This document shows, one piece after another, positions 25,796 through 35,626 of a DNA stretch of 64,000 nucleotides. This stretch comes from Larix kaempferi. Taxonomy: Eukaryota; Streptophyta; Pinopsida; Pinales; Pinaceae. The stretch spans positions 186,001-250,000 of the forward strand of contig BSBM01001444.1 of assembly GCA_027924585.1 (NCBI GenBank), given 5' to 3'. The translations under genes were made by a program, and so were the position numbers. The notes below the pieces were generated by a model. It ran no database searches. It had not been told where the DNA came from and worked only from the letters and a program-made list of their open reading frames with translations. Every line of letters starts with the position of its first letter. Within the stretch, counting starts at the first letter, position 1.

Positions 25796-27719
25796 GATAA
25801 AACTCCCCATGCACTTCAATATTTTCCCCAAGCACTTTAAAATTTCCCCCATGAACTTCAATAATTGCCCCAAGCACTTCTTAATTGACCCATGGATGAT
25901 AGAAACGCCCCATGCACTTAAATACTTGCCTCGACCACTTCAAAATTTTCCCAACGATGATAAAATCGCCCAGATACTTCAATATTTTCCCGAGGCATTT
26001 CAAAATTCTCGTAACGAAGATAAAAACGCCCCTATCCACTTCCATATTTGCACAGGCACTTCATTACTTTCCCTAGACACTTCAAAATTCATCCAATAAT
26101 GACAAAGATGCCCTAGGTACTTCAATACTTTCCCTAGTTAAGGTAGAAAAAGACTCGACAATGATATAATCACCCAGGCAATGACAAAATTGCGCCAGTA
26201 CACACAAATTTGCCTTAGCATGTGATAACTTTGGCCATCACTGATTTAAAATGTCCCAACACTATAAAAGCATCCTTACATTGATAAACAACGACCCCAT
26301 GCACTTCTAGATTTACCCACTGATGAGAAAAACACTCCATGCACTTCAAAATTCACCCATTGACAAGAAAAATGCCCTAGGCACTTCAATACTTTCCATG
26401 GGCACTTCAAAATTCTCTGAAAGATGATAAAAATGCCCTAAGCACTTCAATATTTTCCCCAAGCACTCAAAATTGCCCCCAGTCACTTCAATACTTGCCC
26501 CATGTACTTCTAAACTGACCCAATAATGATAGAAACATCCCATGCACTTCAATAATTGCCTCAACCACTTCAAAATTCTCCCGACGATGATAAAAACGCC
26601 CATACACTGCAATATTTTCCCAGGCACTTGAAAATTCTCGCAACGACGATAAAAACGCCCCCATCCACTTCCATGTTTTCCCAGGCACTTCATTACATGC
26701 CCTAGACACTTCAAAATTCGTCCAATGATGATAAAGATGACCTAGGCACTTCAATACTTGCCCTAAGCAAGGGAGAAAAACATCCGACAATGATATAATC
26801 ACCCAGGCAATCACAAAAATGCCCCAGTACACACAAATTTGCTTCGGCATGTGATAAATTTGGCCATCATTGTTTTAAAACGTCCCAACACTATAAAATC
26901 ATCCTTACATTGATAAACAACAACCCCATGCACTTCTAAACTCACCCAGTGATGAGAAAAATGCCCCATGCACTTCTAAATTCACCCAGTGATGAGAAAA
27001 ATGCCCCATGCACTTCAAAATTCACCCATTAACAAGAAAAACGCCCCATGCACTTCAAAATTCACCCATTGACAAGAAAAATGCCCCAGGCACTTCAAAA
27101 TTCTCTGAAAGATGATAAAAATGCCATAAGCACTTCAATATTTTCCCCAAGCACTTTAAAATTGCCCCCATGAACTTCAATACTTGCCCCAAGCACTTCT
27201 AAATTGACCCATGGATGATAGAAACGCCCCATGCACTTCAATACTTGCCTCGGCCACTTCAAAATTTTTCCAACGATGACAAAAACGCCCATATACTTCA
27301 ATATTTTCCCAAGGCACTTCAAAATTATCGTAACAAAGATAAAAACGCCCCTGTCCACTTCCATATTTGCACAGGCACTTCATTACTTCCCCTAAACACT
27401 TCAAAATTCATCTAATAATGACAAAGATGCCCTAGGCACTTCAATACTTTCCCTAGTTAAGGTAGAAAAACACCTGACAATGATATAATCACCTAGGCAA
27501 TCACAAAATTGCCCCAGTACACACAAATTTTCCTCGGCATGTGATAACTTTGGCCATCACTGTTTTAAAATGTCCCAACACTATAAAAGCATCCTTACAT
27601 TGATAAACAACGACCCCATGCACTTCTAAATTTACCCACTGATGAGAAAAACGCCCCATGCACTTCAGAATTCACCCATTGACAAGAAAAATGCCCCAGG
27701 CACTTCAATACTTTCCCCG
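25796..27719. repeat. Minisatellite, unit 5 block plus distal extension
   Basis: The block continues past the array edge for about 1 kb. The marker GACAATGATATAATCACC recurs at about 26158, 26786 and 27477, giving a higher-order period of roughly 0.63-0.69 kb. Between about 26961 and 27120 the basic unit is exactly 40 bp (GCCCCATGCACTTC... to GAGAAAAAT), repeated four times with small changes. It stops abruptly at 27719 against hAT coding sequence. Confidence 0.88.
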
Positions 27720-28841
27720 AGTTCTTGATGGTCAGTTTTGGGTAAGTGTAAGGTATGTTTTGAATTTCACCAAGCCCATTTATCACATGATTCAGTTTGC
27801 AGATACTGATGAGCCAGTAATTGGGGAGGTGTATGAGCAAATGGATAGCATGTTAGGCCAAATAAAAGATATTGTTGAGCCAAAAGATGCCATCTTGTAT
27901 GATCATATTCGCAAACATGTGATCAAAAGGTGGGATAATCTTAATGTTCCACTCCATGCCTTAGCCTACGTCCTTGCACCAAAATATTATTCTCCATCTT
28001 GGTTGGCCAAACCAGCACCTGGGGGTGGGATCAGGAAAAAACCCCACACGGATCCAAAGGTACAGAATGGGTACATGCAAGCATTAGATAAGTTGGTCCC
28101 TGATGAAGAGGAAAGTGCCATATTGTGTGCTCAATTGAGCAAATATCTTAGTCAACATGGGGTGTTTGGTACTTTGCATGAAACAAAGATCGAGAAAGGA
28201 TTCCTCCTATCCAATGGTGGAAAATGTATGGCTCCGCCGCCACACAGTTGCATAAATTGGCCATTAAAGTGCTTTCACAGGTGGTTAATAGTTCTTCTGC
28301 AGAGAGGTGTTGGAGCACCTATAGCTATATCCACAATGTGAAAAGAAACAACCTAAATGAAAATCGGGTAGAAAGCTTGGTTTTTGTACACTACAACTTG
28401 AGGTTGTTGTCTCATTATTGTGAGCAGGCCAAAAGTGATAGAACATTTGTCACTTGGGACAACAACCCGGAGGAGGATAATTTGAAGGATGGAGCCATGG
28501 TTTTAGAGCGCTTAGAGGCTGAACTTTTGGATGATAATGATGTTTTTGTTGGCCGTGCACTAGCAGCAGCAGTGATGCCACCTCCCTCTAGTAGTAGTTT
28601 TCCACGTCCACTTCCACTTCCAACGACAATCCCATATGTACCGGTTTTTCCTCTAGCTTCACAACCTCCATTGTTTCGTGGGGGTCATGTAGCTATTGGA
28701 CGTGGTTCACGACCACTTCCAATTCCACCTACTGAGGATGAGGATCCTGATACTACTGTTAGCAGTGCTCATAGAGCACTGGGAAAAGAAATTAGAAGTT
28801 TCTCGTGGCAAAAAGAAATATCAGTACTTGTCTTTTTCTAG
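27720..28841 (+). pseudogene. hAT-superfamily transposase, C-terminal part (frameshifted)
   Basis: The protein begins in mid-domain (VLDGQFWVSVRYVL...), without an N-terminal BED zinc finger. It matches plant hAT-like transposases: KRWDNLNVPLHALAYVLAPK, then the C-terminal dimerisation region WWKMYGSAATQLHKLAIKVL and SSAERCWSTYSYIHNVKRN. The first part is in the frame ending near 28210 and the dimerisation part is in another frame, so there is an indel at about 28198-28212. The C-terminal tail is proline/serine rich. The apparent start codon at 27658 lies in the minisatellite and is accidental. No terminal inverted repeat was found. Confidence 0.85.
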
Positions 28842-29439
28842 TTTTTCAGTACTTTGCATTTTGCAAACTACAGTACCTATTGACTCTTTAATATTTCTTA
28901 TAGTCAATTTTGAAGACATTATATGGCAATTTAAGTTTGATGTTTGAACATTGAAGTTCATTGCTTTGTGAAATTGAATTGTTTCATTTCATGGTTGAAC
29001 ACTTGAACTTGATCATTTTATGTTCTTTGTTATAGTTTGGTAACTTGGTTACAAGAATTATGAGTTTGATGATTGATGATTGATCATTTGATTAGTCATG
29101 CCAAAATTACAAATGTTATATATTGAAAATGGTTGATGCTATGGTTGATGATTTGATGATTTGATCATGATGACAATGTTATAAACTATAGGTTATAACT
29201 TATAACTACTAGATGATTGATGTTATATAGTTTAATCCATGTTTTTATGTTTTTTGTAACTAATTCAACATTCTGCATGGTTTTGTTCATATATATGCAT
29301 CAAAATATATAAATATATATATTATATGAAAAACACTCCCGAAACGCTCCCAATATATATATATATCAAAATTTCGTTTTTCGCTTCACTCCCGCTCCTC
29401 GCTTCCCGCTCTCGCTCCATGCTCCCGACGGCGTAGCTT
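28842..29439. other. AT-rich stretch, no gene seen
   Basis: Contains imperfect TTGATGATTTGATGATTGATC runs (about 29065-29175), AT dinucleotide runs (about 29295-29365) and a C-rich CTCCCGCTC-like run (about 29385-29425). No coding sequence, RNA gene or element end was recognised. Confidence 0.6.
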
Positions 29440-31060
29440 CAGCCATAAGAAGAGCTGTTAAATGGGAATGGTACACTAGAGATAAACTTTAGACCATCAG
29501 TTCCGGATAATGTACACCATTGGCAGGTCTTTCAGAGTGATGAACAGATCTTGAGATTCATCCACAATGTGGAGGTATTTTCAGATTTTCAGGTCAGCTT
29601 CCAAGAGGAAGGAAAAGGGTATCAGGAAAAAGATGATCAGTTCAATCCTATCCCTAGGGACTTTGTGGCATTAGAGCATGGTTTTGATCGGCAGGACAGA
29701 CATAAGAATAAAAAGGAAACGATCAAACCTGGGGAATATATAGAAATAAACATCGGAACAGATAAAGATCTAAAATTAATAAAAATTGGAAAAGGAACTT
29801 CAGAAAAATAACGGAATGAGTTAATTAACTTGGTAAGGGAGTATAGGGATGTTTTTGCATTCACATATGATGAACTCTAGGCCTATCGGGATGATGTATT
29901 CCAGCATACCATCCAATTAAAGCAAGAATTCAAAGAAGTTAAGCCATTCCGGCAAAAACTTGGACAAATAAATCCAAAGATGGCACCAATAAGTCAAGAA
30001 AGAATTAGAAAAGATGTTGGAAGCAAGAATCATCCAGGCAACAAGACATTCTATTTGGTGCTCAAATTTAGTGGTAGTTAGAAAAAAGAACAATTCAATC
30101 AGGATCTGCATTGATTTCAGAAATCTAAATACATCCTGCATAAAAGATAACTACCCATTGCCAAACATGGAAACTCTTCTCCAGAGAGTAACAAGTTTGG
30201 GCATAATGTCCATGTTGGACGGATTCTCCGGATATAACCAAGTGAAAATTAATAAGGAGGATCGACATAAGACTACCTTCACAACTCCATGGGGTACTTT
30301 TGAATACATCAAAATGCCTTTCGGCTTAACGAATGCAGTAGCTACTTTTCAACGTGCTATGGATTACGCTTTACAAGAGCTAGTTGAGAAAATAATTGAA
30401 ATATATCGGTATGACTTGCCTGTCTTTTCCAGGGAAAGGACGGATCATGTCAAACACTTAAAACAAGTTTTTGAGAAGTGTCGAAAATTGGGCATATCAC
30501 TCAACCCAGCTAAATCAGTACTTGGTATTGATGAAGGCAAACTGTTAGGCCACATAATAACTAAAGATGGAGTTAAAGTGGACCCTGAAGGAGTAGGGGC
30601 CATAAATAAAGTACCTCTGCCTTAAGATTTAAAAGCCCTCCAGTGATTTAACGGTCGGGTTAACTTCATAAGGAGGTTTATCCCGAACTTAGCAGAATTA
30701 ATGAAACCATTACAGAAACTTTTAACGAAAGATGCTAAGTTCGTATGGACGGATGAAGGTAGAAATGCATTTAAGTGCATCAAGGACAACATAGCAAAAG
30801 CACCGGTTTTGGTTAGCCCTGATTATTCAAAAGATTTCCAGATTTTCTCATTTGCATCAGAGGACACGATTGCAGGGGTGTTGCTACAAAAGAACAATGT
30901 AGGTTTCGAGCAACCCATCGCATTTATGAGTAGAGCATTACAAAACTCTGAGTTAAAATATACCCTAATGGAAAAGCAAGCCTATGCACTAGTAAAATCC
31001 CTTAAGCATTTCAGAACGTATGTCGGCTATTCTAAGATAATTGGTTATGTGCCACATGCA
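29440..31060 (+). pseudogene. Ty3/gypsy pol remnant: linker, RT, RNase H start
   Basis: Shares its protein family with the minus-strand element at 54216-58881. It starts in the linker (PSVPDN, EYIEINIGTDKDLKLIKIGK), continues through RT (RICIDFRNLNTSCIKDNYPL, MLDGFSGYNQVKI, MPFGLTNAVATFQRAMDYAL) and ends in the RT-linked RNase H (FASEDTIAGVLLQKNN, EKQAYALVKSLKHFR). The catalytic loop reads YRYD instead of YxDD, so the first aspartate is lost. There are stops near 29811, 29879 and 30625 and frame changes near 30000. It ends abruptly at about 31060, after GYSKIIGYVPHAPSR. Inactive. Confidence 0.9.
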
Positions 31061-31494
31061 CCCTCTCGTTGTCTTGGTGTGATCTTTGTGCTTGGTTATC
31101 TCTATATGGTGGTTTTATGGTATCTTACTCTAGCGCAGCTATAGCTCAGCTCTAGTGTGCTTGCTAACTCTTTGTCAAGGGTTTTCTCATTCTTAAAGCA
31201 GGTTTAAGGTTTGTTGATAGCTCCATTCAGTCCTTCCTATCCTTTTTTATCTCAACAGCTTAGCCACTGTTACTTTTTCAAAAATAAGTCTTATACCAGC
31301 AGCTAGATAAAGCAATTGATTTTGTTAGTGGAGATCAGTACACAAACTTCTACATATTAACCTGGAAAGCCCGGCCAAAAAATATTTTAATTTAAATAAC
31401 TGCAACACAAATGCACTAACTGTATCATATGAAATAAAAGAATCTATCAGTGTACCATAACTTAGAACAATATTGCTGGAAAGAAAAAACTTGC
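31061..31494. other. Unassigned, probably intron of the NUP188-like gene
   Basis: No coding sequence recognised. The end nearest 31494 begins with the intron donor GCAAGT on the minus strand. Confidence 0.5.
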
Positions 31495-31593
31495 CTCAAA
31501 GTCTTGAAAAGCCTCGCTTTGAAGCATTTCTAAAATAATATTAGGTGTTCCACTATCATAAGCTTGGCGAATGTAAATTAAATGATCAATCTC
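31495..31593 (-). CDS. NUP188: NUP188-like nucleoporin, fourth visible exon
   Basis: The 99-bp exon is open throughout (33 codons, phase 0 at both ends) and reads EIDHLIYIRQAYDSGTPNII and then LEMLQSEAFQDFE. Acceptor: TTTTATTTTTCAG just upstream. The donor is AG/GCAAGT, a consensus GC-type splice site. The peptide resembles the plant nuclear-pore scaffold protein NUP188 as I recall it (EIDH..YVRQA...LEMLQS); no search was run. NUP188 belongs to the inner ring of the nuclear pore complex. The next exon is not recognisable nearby. Confidence 0.7.
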
Positions 31594-31698
31594 CTGAAAA
31601 ATAAAATATTAATTATATCCTCAGGCTCTGCAAGAGGTACAATTATGGGAAGAGAATGTACAACAAGCAAAAATGGCCATGAGTATCATGCTACCTAC

Positions 31699-31867
31699 CA
31701 ATATGGTAGTTTCATTTTCTGGTGTTGGGAGCATGCAGACAAGACAAATAAAAATAGCCCATGTAAATATTAGAAGACCAGATTCAGGAGCCTCCAACGA
31801 ATAAAGAACCAATATTGAATTGTCAATTTCTTGCAAGTCCTCCAACAAAAATGCATGAGAGCCCTGG
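31699..31867 (-). CDS. NUP188: NUP188-like nucleoporin, third visible exon
   Basis: The 169-bp exon starts one base into a split codon and ends in phase 0 at donor TTG/GTAGGT. It encodes FLLEDLQEIDNSI, then LEAPESGLLIFTWAIFICL and VCMLPTPENETTIL. The TWA(I/V)FLCL(I/V)..LP stretch is characteristic of plant NUP188 in my recollection. Acceptor: CTAACAG. No stop or frameshift. The exon order on the minus strand matches the protein order. Confidence 0.72.
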
Positions 31868-32105
31868 CTGTTAGCATATGCCAATCAAACATCACTTAGA
31901 TATTCTCAACAACTGGTTCTTTGCTAATACACAACTAATAAGAGGCACTGCGCTAAGAAAACTAACCTGTTGATCAAAATTAACAGAACAGAAAGCTTTA
32001 AAGATGAACATTGAAAACCGAGTAGTTTCTCCGATCTCGACAAAAACTCTCATTGCACACAATAAATACACAAACCAATAATATAAAGGATTCATCTCAA
32101 TCCAC

Positions 32106-32263
32106 CTGAAAGAATCATTATGATAGACCATATAAAGAAGGCTTTCAAGATCCAAAGCTTCAATAAGAACCAGAATAGCCTGATATCTGACATGCTGTGC
32201 ATACTTTTGAGCTTCTTGTGTCACAGCAAGTTTTTCTATGTTGCTACAACCAGATATTATGTC
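32106..32263 (-). CDS. NUP188: NUP188-like nucleoporin, second visible exon
   Basis: The 158-bp exon starts in phase 0 (GACATAATA after acceptor TATGTACAG) and ends with two bases of a split codon at donor TTTCAG/GTGGAT. The next exon completes the split codon (AG plus C, serine). It encodes DIISGCSNIEKLAVTQEAQK and ILVLIEALDLESLLYMV. The phase match across this intron argues for a genuine spliced gene and against chance similarity. Confidence 0.72.
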
Positions 32264-32349
32264 CTGTACATAGCATTGAATATATTAGGACTTAAAATAT
32301 AACAAATAAGAAAGCATGACTCTGAAAGTAACTTGCAATGATACTTTAC

Positions 32350-32474
32350 CTTGAAAACATCAAGTAAACTTTTCCATATATCAGCTGTGCAAACAAGAAC
32401 TGGTTGATAGTAGAGAAGGAATAAAATGTCCATAATCGAGCTCTCTTCAATCAAAGTCTCCTCAGCCCACATGT
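32350..32474 (-). CDS. NUP188: NUP188-like nucleoporin, first visible exon
   Basis: The 125-bp exon begins with two bases of a split codon after acceptor ATATGCAG and ends in phase 0 at donor TTCAAG/GTAAAG. It encodes MWAEETLIEESSIMDILFLL and YYQPVLVCTADIWKSLLDVF. The first methionine is internal and is not the gene start. Together the four exons give about 183 residues, roughly a tenth of a full NUP188. The remaining exons would lie outside the window, behind long introns, or be absent if this is a captured fragment. Confidence 0.72.
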
Positions 32475-33169
32475 CTGCATATCAAAGATCCTGAAGCCAA
32501 GAACATTATATCTCTTTCTATAGCAGAAAATTACTCAGTCCATAAATTTTCCCCAAGATATTTCCCATTCTTACAATAAAGGCTTATTACTAAAATTATG
32601 TTTCTTCAAACAATAAATTCCTAGAAAATAATCTCATTCAAAAATAAAGCAAAACAAGTAATTGCACCACATATTTTCAGAAAAATCTAGAAGCCATCAG
32701 CACTACAATATCAATTCCAAGAGATAACATAACACACTAGCCTAAAGTACTTATTACTATTGCAGTTAACAAGGACAGTAAAATTACAAAGATCTAAGAA
32801 AAGTTCTATGAATTGCAAAATATGAGAAAGCAAAAGGAATTTTACAAATGTGATTTGGAAATCCTAAATATAAAGGTAGTCTAATTAACTATTTTGCAAT
32901 CTGTTGCATCCTGCATCACAGATATACACGTTAGGCCATATAGCCAGAACCAATATGCACCAAGATGCCCACTTGAGCAACACAAACTTCCACAACATAT
33001 TTGAGTGGACCCAGCCCAAAAACAGTCAGCAAAGTGAAATGCCTGCATTAAGAAATTTTGAACCAGTGATCTCAGGAGCGCTAATTCCAAAGAAACCCTC
33101 AGAATGAAATATCCCTGGAGCATTGTCTATATAATCTATATTTTAATAAATTTTAATGGATATATATTA
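32475..33169. other. Unassigned, probably intron
   Basis: No exon matching upstream NUP188 sequence was found. A minus-strand ORF at 32881-33123 has no recognised domain and an odd composition, and I do not call it a gene. Confidence 0.45.
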
Positions 33170-34080
33170 AAAAAAAACATAATGGGCAACCAAAGGGTTC
33201 AGACCAGCCTTCTTCATTTGTTGGTAAAGCAAAGCACCGCAATTATCTTAAAAGTATGGCCATCCCATTGACGAATGCAAAACTCTTCACACTAAGGAAA
33301 AGTCAAAGGCTGTCCTCACAGAACAACCTGAACTAGAACATGCATTGATTACGATTGATTATCCAATTTCTACAAATCCACAACTTATCCTGATGACCAG
33401 AGACTATTCCGCATTACTGAAGAAAGCATTTTTGCCCAAAAAATACCAGATGAAAGATCACTCGCTTTCTCTTATCATTGATAATGCCAGTTCAAAAAAA
33501 TCAGAATCTCCGAAGCTACTTTCATATCTACATCTTCCTACTAAAGCCTACCCTACTACCTATTACTTGGGTTGGGTCAAAGATGTTTCGATTACATGTT
33601 GGCAACAAGGCAATGTGCAGTGACTCTTGCCATTTGACCCTTGAAGCCTTAAGGATACAGTTCATTGTGATGCCACTCCACTTGAATGTTTTGAGTTAAC
33701 GCTTGGGCATCATGACTAGTATGATAGCCATACCACACATGATGGGTGGAACAACACCTACAGAGTTAAGAAGGATAGTAAAGTATACAAACTGACATCT
33801 TCTTCTTCCTCCTCTTCTTCTTCACCTAGCTCTCCTTTTGGACCTCAATTAATGAAACAAGTTAATATGAATATGTACTTTGTACTTATTTAGTCTTCCC
33901 AGCAAAAGTGGAAGACAACATGAAATTCCCTACTTCAGAGAGTCGAGGTATTACTGTTGCTTATTCAGATGTTTTTGACGAACCTTCAGGATTAACTCCT
34001 CGTAAAACCATCCAACACAACATTGATTGGGTACAAGGTTCTTCACCACCTAATCTTCTGCATAGCATTCCACACAACTT
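33170..34080 (+). pseudogene. Second Ty3/gypsy remnant: protease to RT linker
   Basis: Pieces in shifting frames resemble the protease-RT segment of chromovirus-type gypsy elements: IDNASSKKSESPKLLSYLHL (protease active-site region, degenerate), LPTKAYPTTYYLGWVKDV, CDATPLECFELTLGHHD, a stop, YDSHTTHDGWNNTYRVKKDS, a serine run, and EPSGLTPRKTIQHNIDWVQG before RT. This differs from the family of the 54-59 kb element. Both ends are uncertain. Confidence 0.65.
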
Positions 34081-34099
34081 GTGAGTACCAATGTGGAGA

Positions 34100-35626
34100 A
34101 GTAGTGGCAAAAACTTCTTGAAGGATCTTGTGATCTAGGGAATCATCAACTGCAGTTTGTTCCTGCACCTACTAGTTTCCGGGAACATACTTCATTGCCA
34201 ATTCTTAATGTTTCTCATATCGTTGAGAATCATGCGTCCAACTTTTTCGACTCCACTACATGGTGAGCCCATGGTATTGGAAAATCATCTAGAATTTATA
34301 TCCACATCTCATCTCAAGTCCTTGTGTGGGATCTACATTGATGAGGTGAAGTCCTTCCTCATGAAAATCCAGGGTGGGAATGGTTGCCTTCTACACCTAG
34401 TTTTGATATCTAGCATGCATTTTTCTAATGATCTGGTCTTCTCGGCCTCATCTCGGAGGGTCTACAGAGACAACTTGATGCTTTGGCCCTCCTCCATGAC
34501 CTTCGACAGTTGAGTGTCAACTTGGATAAAACCAAAGTTATGATCTCCAACGGGTCAAAGAAGGTACTCTCATATTATCATTTATTTTTCAAAAGGATGG
34601 AGATTGAGATAAACAGTCCCTATGCTTAAATGGAGGTGCAATTCTCAAGGCCTCATTTCAATCTCAGGCATGCTCTTCTCAAGAGACAATATTTTCGACA
34701 CCATTTTGAAGACATACCAATAAGCGACTGGATTCTTAGACATTCTCGAGAGACAATATTTTCAACACCATTTTGAAGACATACCAACCAATATGTCTCT
34801 CATGGACACCCTTATCCGTCCCATAATTCTTTATGCTTCAGAGTTTTAGGGACCTTGTTTGCTAGAGTTTGATTAGGCCTTAGTCAAGAGAGTGCAGACA
34901 TTTCTACTTTGATGCATCATCAAATGCAAATAGACAATGCCTCAACCCATTATTCTTGTGGAGTTTGGTACATGACACCTCCAAATTGATACTATGTTCA
35001 ACCTTATCTCACTTCTGCATCGCATTTGGAGTTTTGTTGACTTGGTGAAGGGACGAGACCAGTATCCATACTTGACCTACTATTCATCAGAGTCCATTTC
35101 TTTAGCAAGCCCTTAGGATAGTACTCAATGTTTGTTTGTGGTGGTTTCAAATCTTTTGAAGTTTGTGGGTATTTTGATGGACCAACTTCCTTTGTTCAGT
35201 TACTCCCTAGATGAACCTAGCCACCTCTTACCTCTTAGGTAGGAGTTGAACAAGGTCGTTTGAAATGACATTTACAAGCAGTTTACACAACTCACTTGGA
35301 CAAACCCACAAAGCAAGTTACGTCCAAAGATGACTTTCTATATTGAGAAATTCATGGAGTTGGGGGACGAACTCTTTGTCCAACCTTCGTACACACTTTG
35401 TTATTAGGTGCACGCTCTTCCTAGTATGTTAGGCCAGTTGCGAGTGGGTTCACATTGACTTCAAGCGGAGGAAAATCACTAGATCGACCAATGTCGACTA
35501 TGACATCCTCGGGAGATCGAGACAGAGGAGCACATCATCTTCTACTAGCCCATCTGCTATGAGATCTAAGGGCAGTCCCACTGCTTATTCAAGGATCCAC
35601 AGACCCTCTCAAGTTTCTTCAGGTAC
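34100..35626 (+). pseudogene. LINE reverse transcriptase and 3' region, part 1
   Basis: Degenerate non-LTR RT: GIYIDEV, LSVNLDKTKVMISNGSKKVL and EVQFSRPHFNLRHALLKRQY, then a zinc-finger-like tail containing EEHIIFY.PICYEI. It aligns with the minus-strand LINE at 47640-49220. It is interrupted at 35626 by a solo LTR and resumes at 39784. Many stops and frameshifts; the start is approximate. Confidence 0.75.
35622..35626. repeat. Target site duplication GGTAC, left copy
   Basis: GGTAC before TGTTATCACATATATAG; repeated at 39779-39783 after GGTGATAACA. Confidence 0.92.

Larger units (their letters stand above)
22599..26709 (+). repeat. Tandem unit 5 of 5 (4111 bp), diverged in its right half
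   Basis: The left half looks identical to the other units. From about 24627 rightwards it carries private differences: the extra G in ACTACCGCAAAAC, and changes near 25280, 25370, 25478, 25612, 25843, 25966, 25997, 26183 and 26598. After TTCAA at 26710-26714 the minisatellite continues into unique sequence instead of jumping back to LTR-A. This is the right edge of the array. Confidence 0.95.

Noticed and set aside
6159-26709. Idea that the five-unit array is purely an assembly artefact
   Set aside because: Unit-specific variants and a distinct fifth unit argue for real copies, although read-level proof is not available to me.
26921-27120. Regularly spaced short repeats that could suggest a CRISPR array
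   Set aside because: The units are contiguous 40-bp tandem copies without unique spacers, no cas genes are present, and the context is plant transposons.
32881-33123. 80-codon minus-strand ORF upstream of the NUP188-like exons
   Set aside because: No similarity to expected upstream NUP188 sequence and no supporting splice signals; more likely intron.
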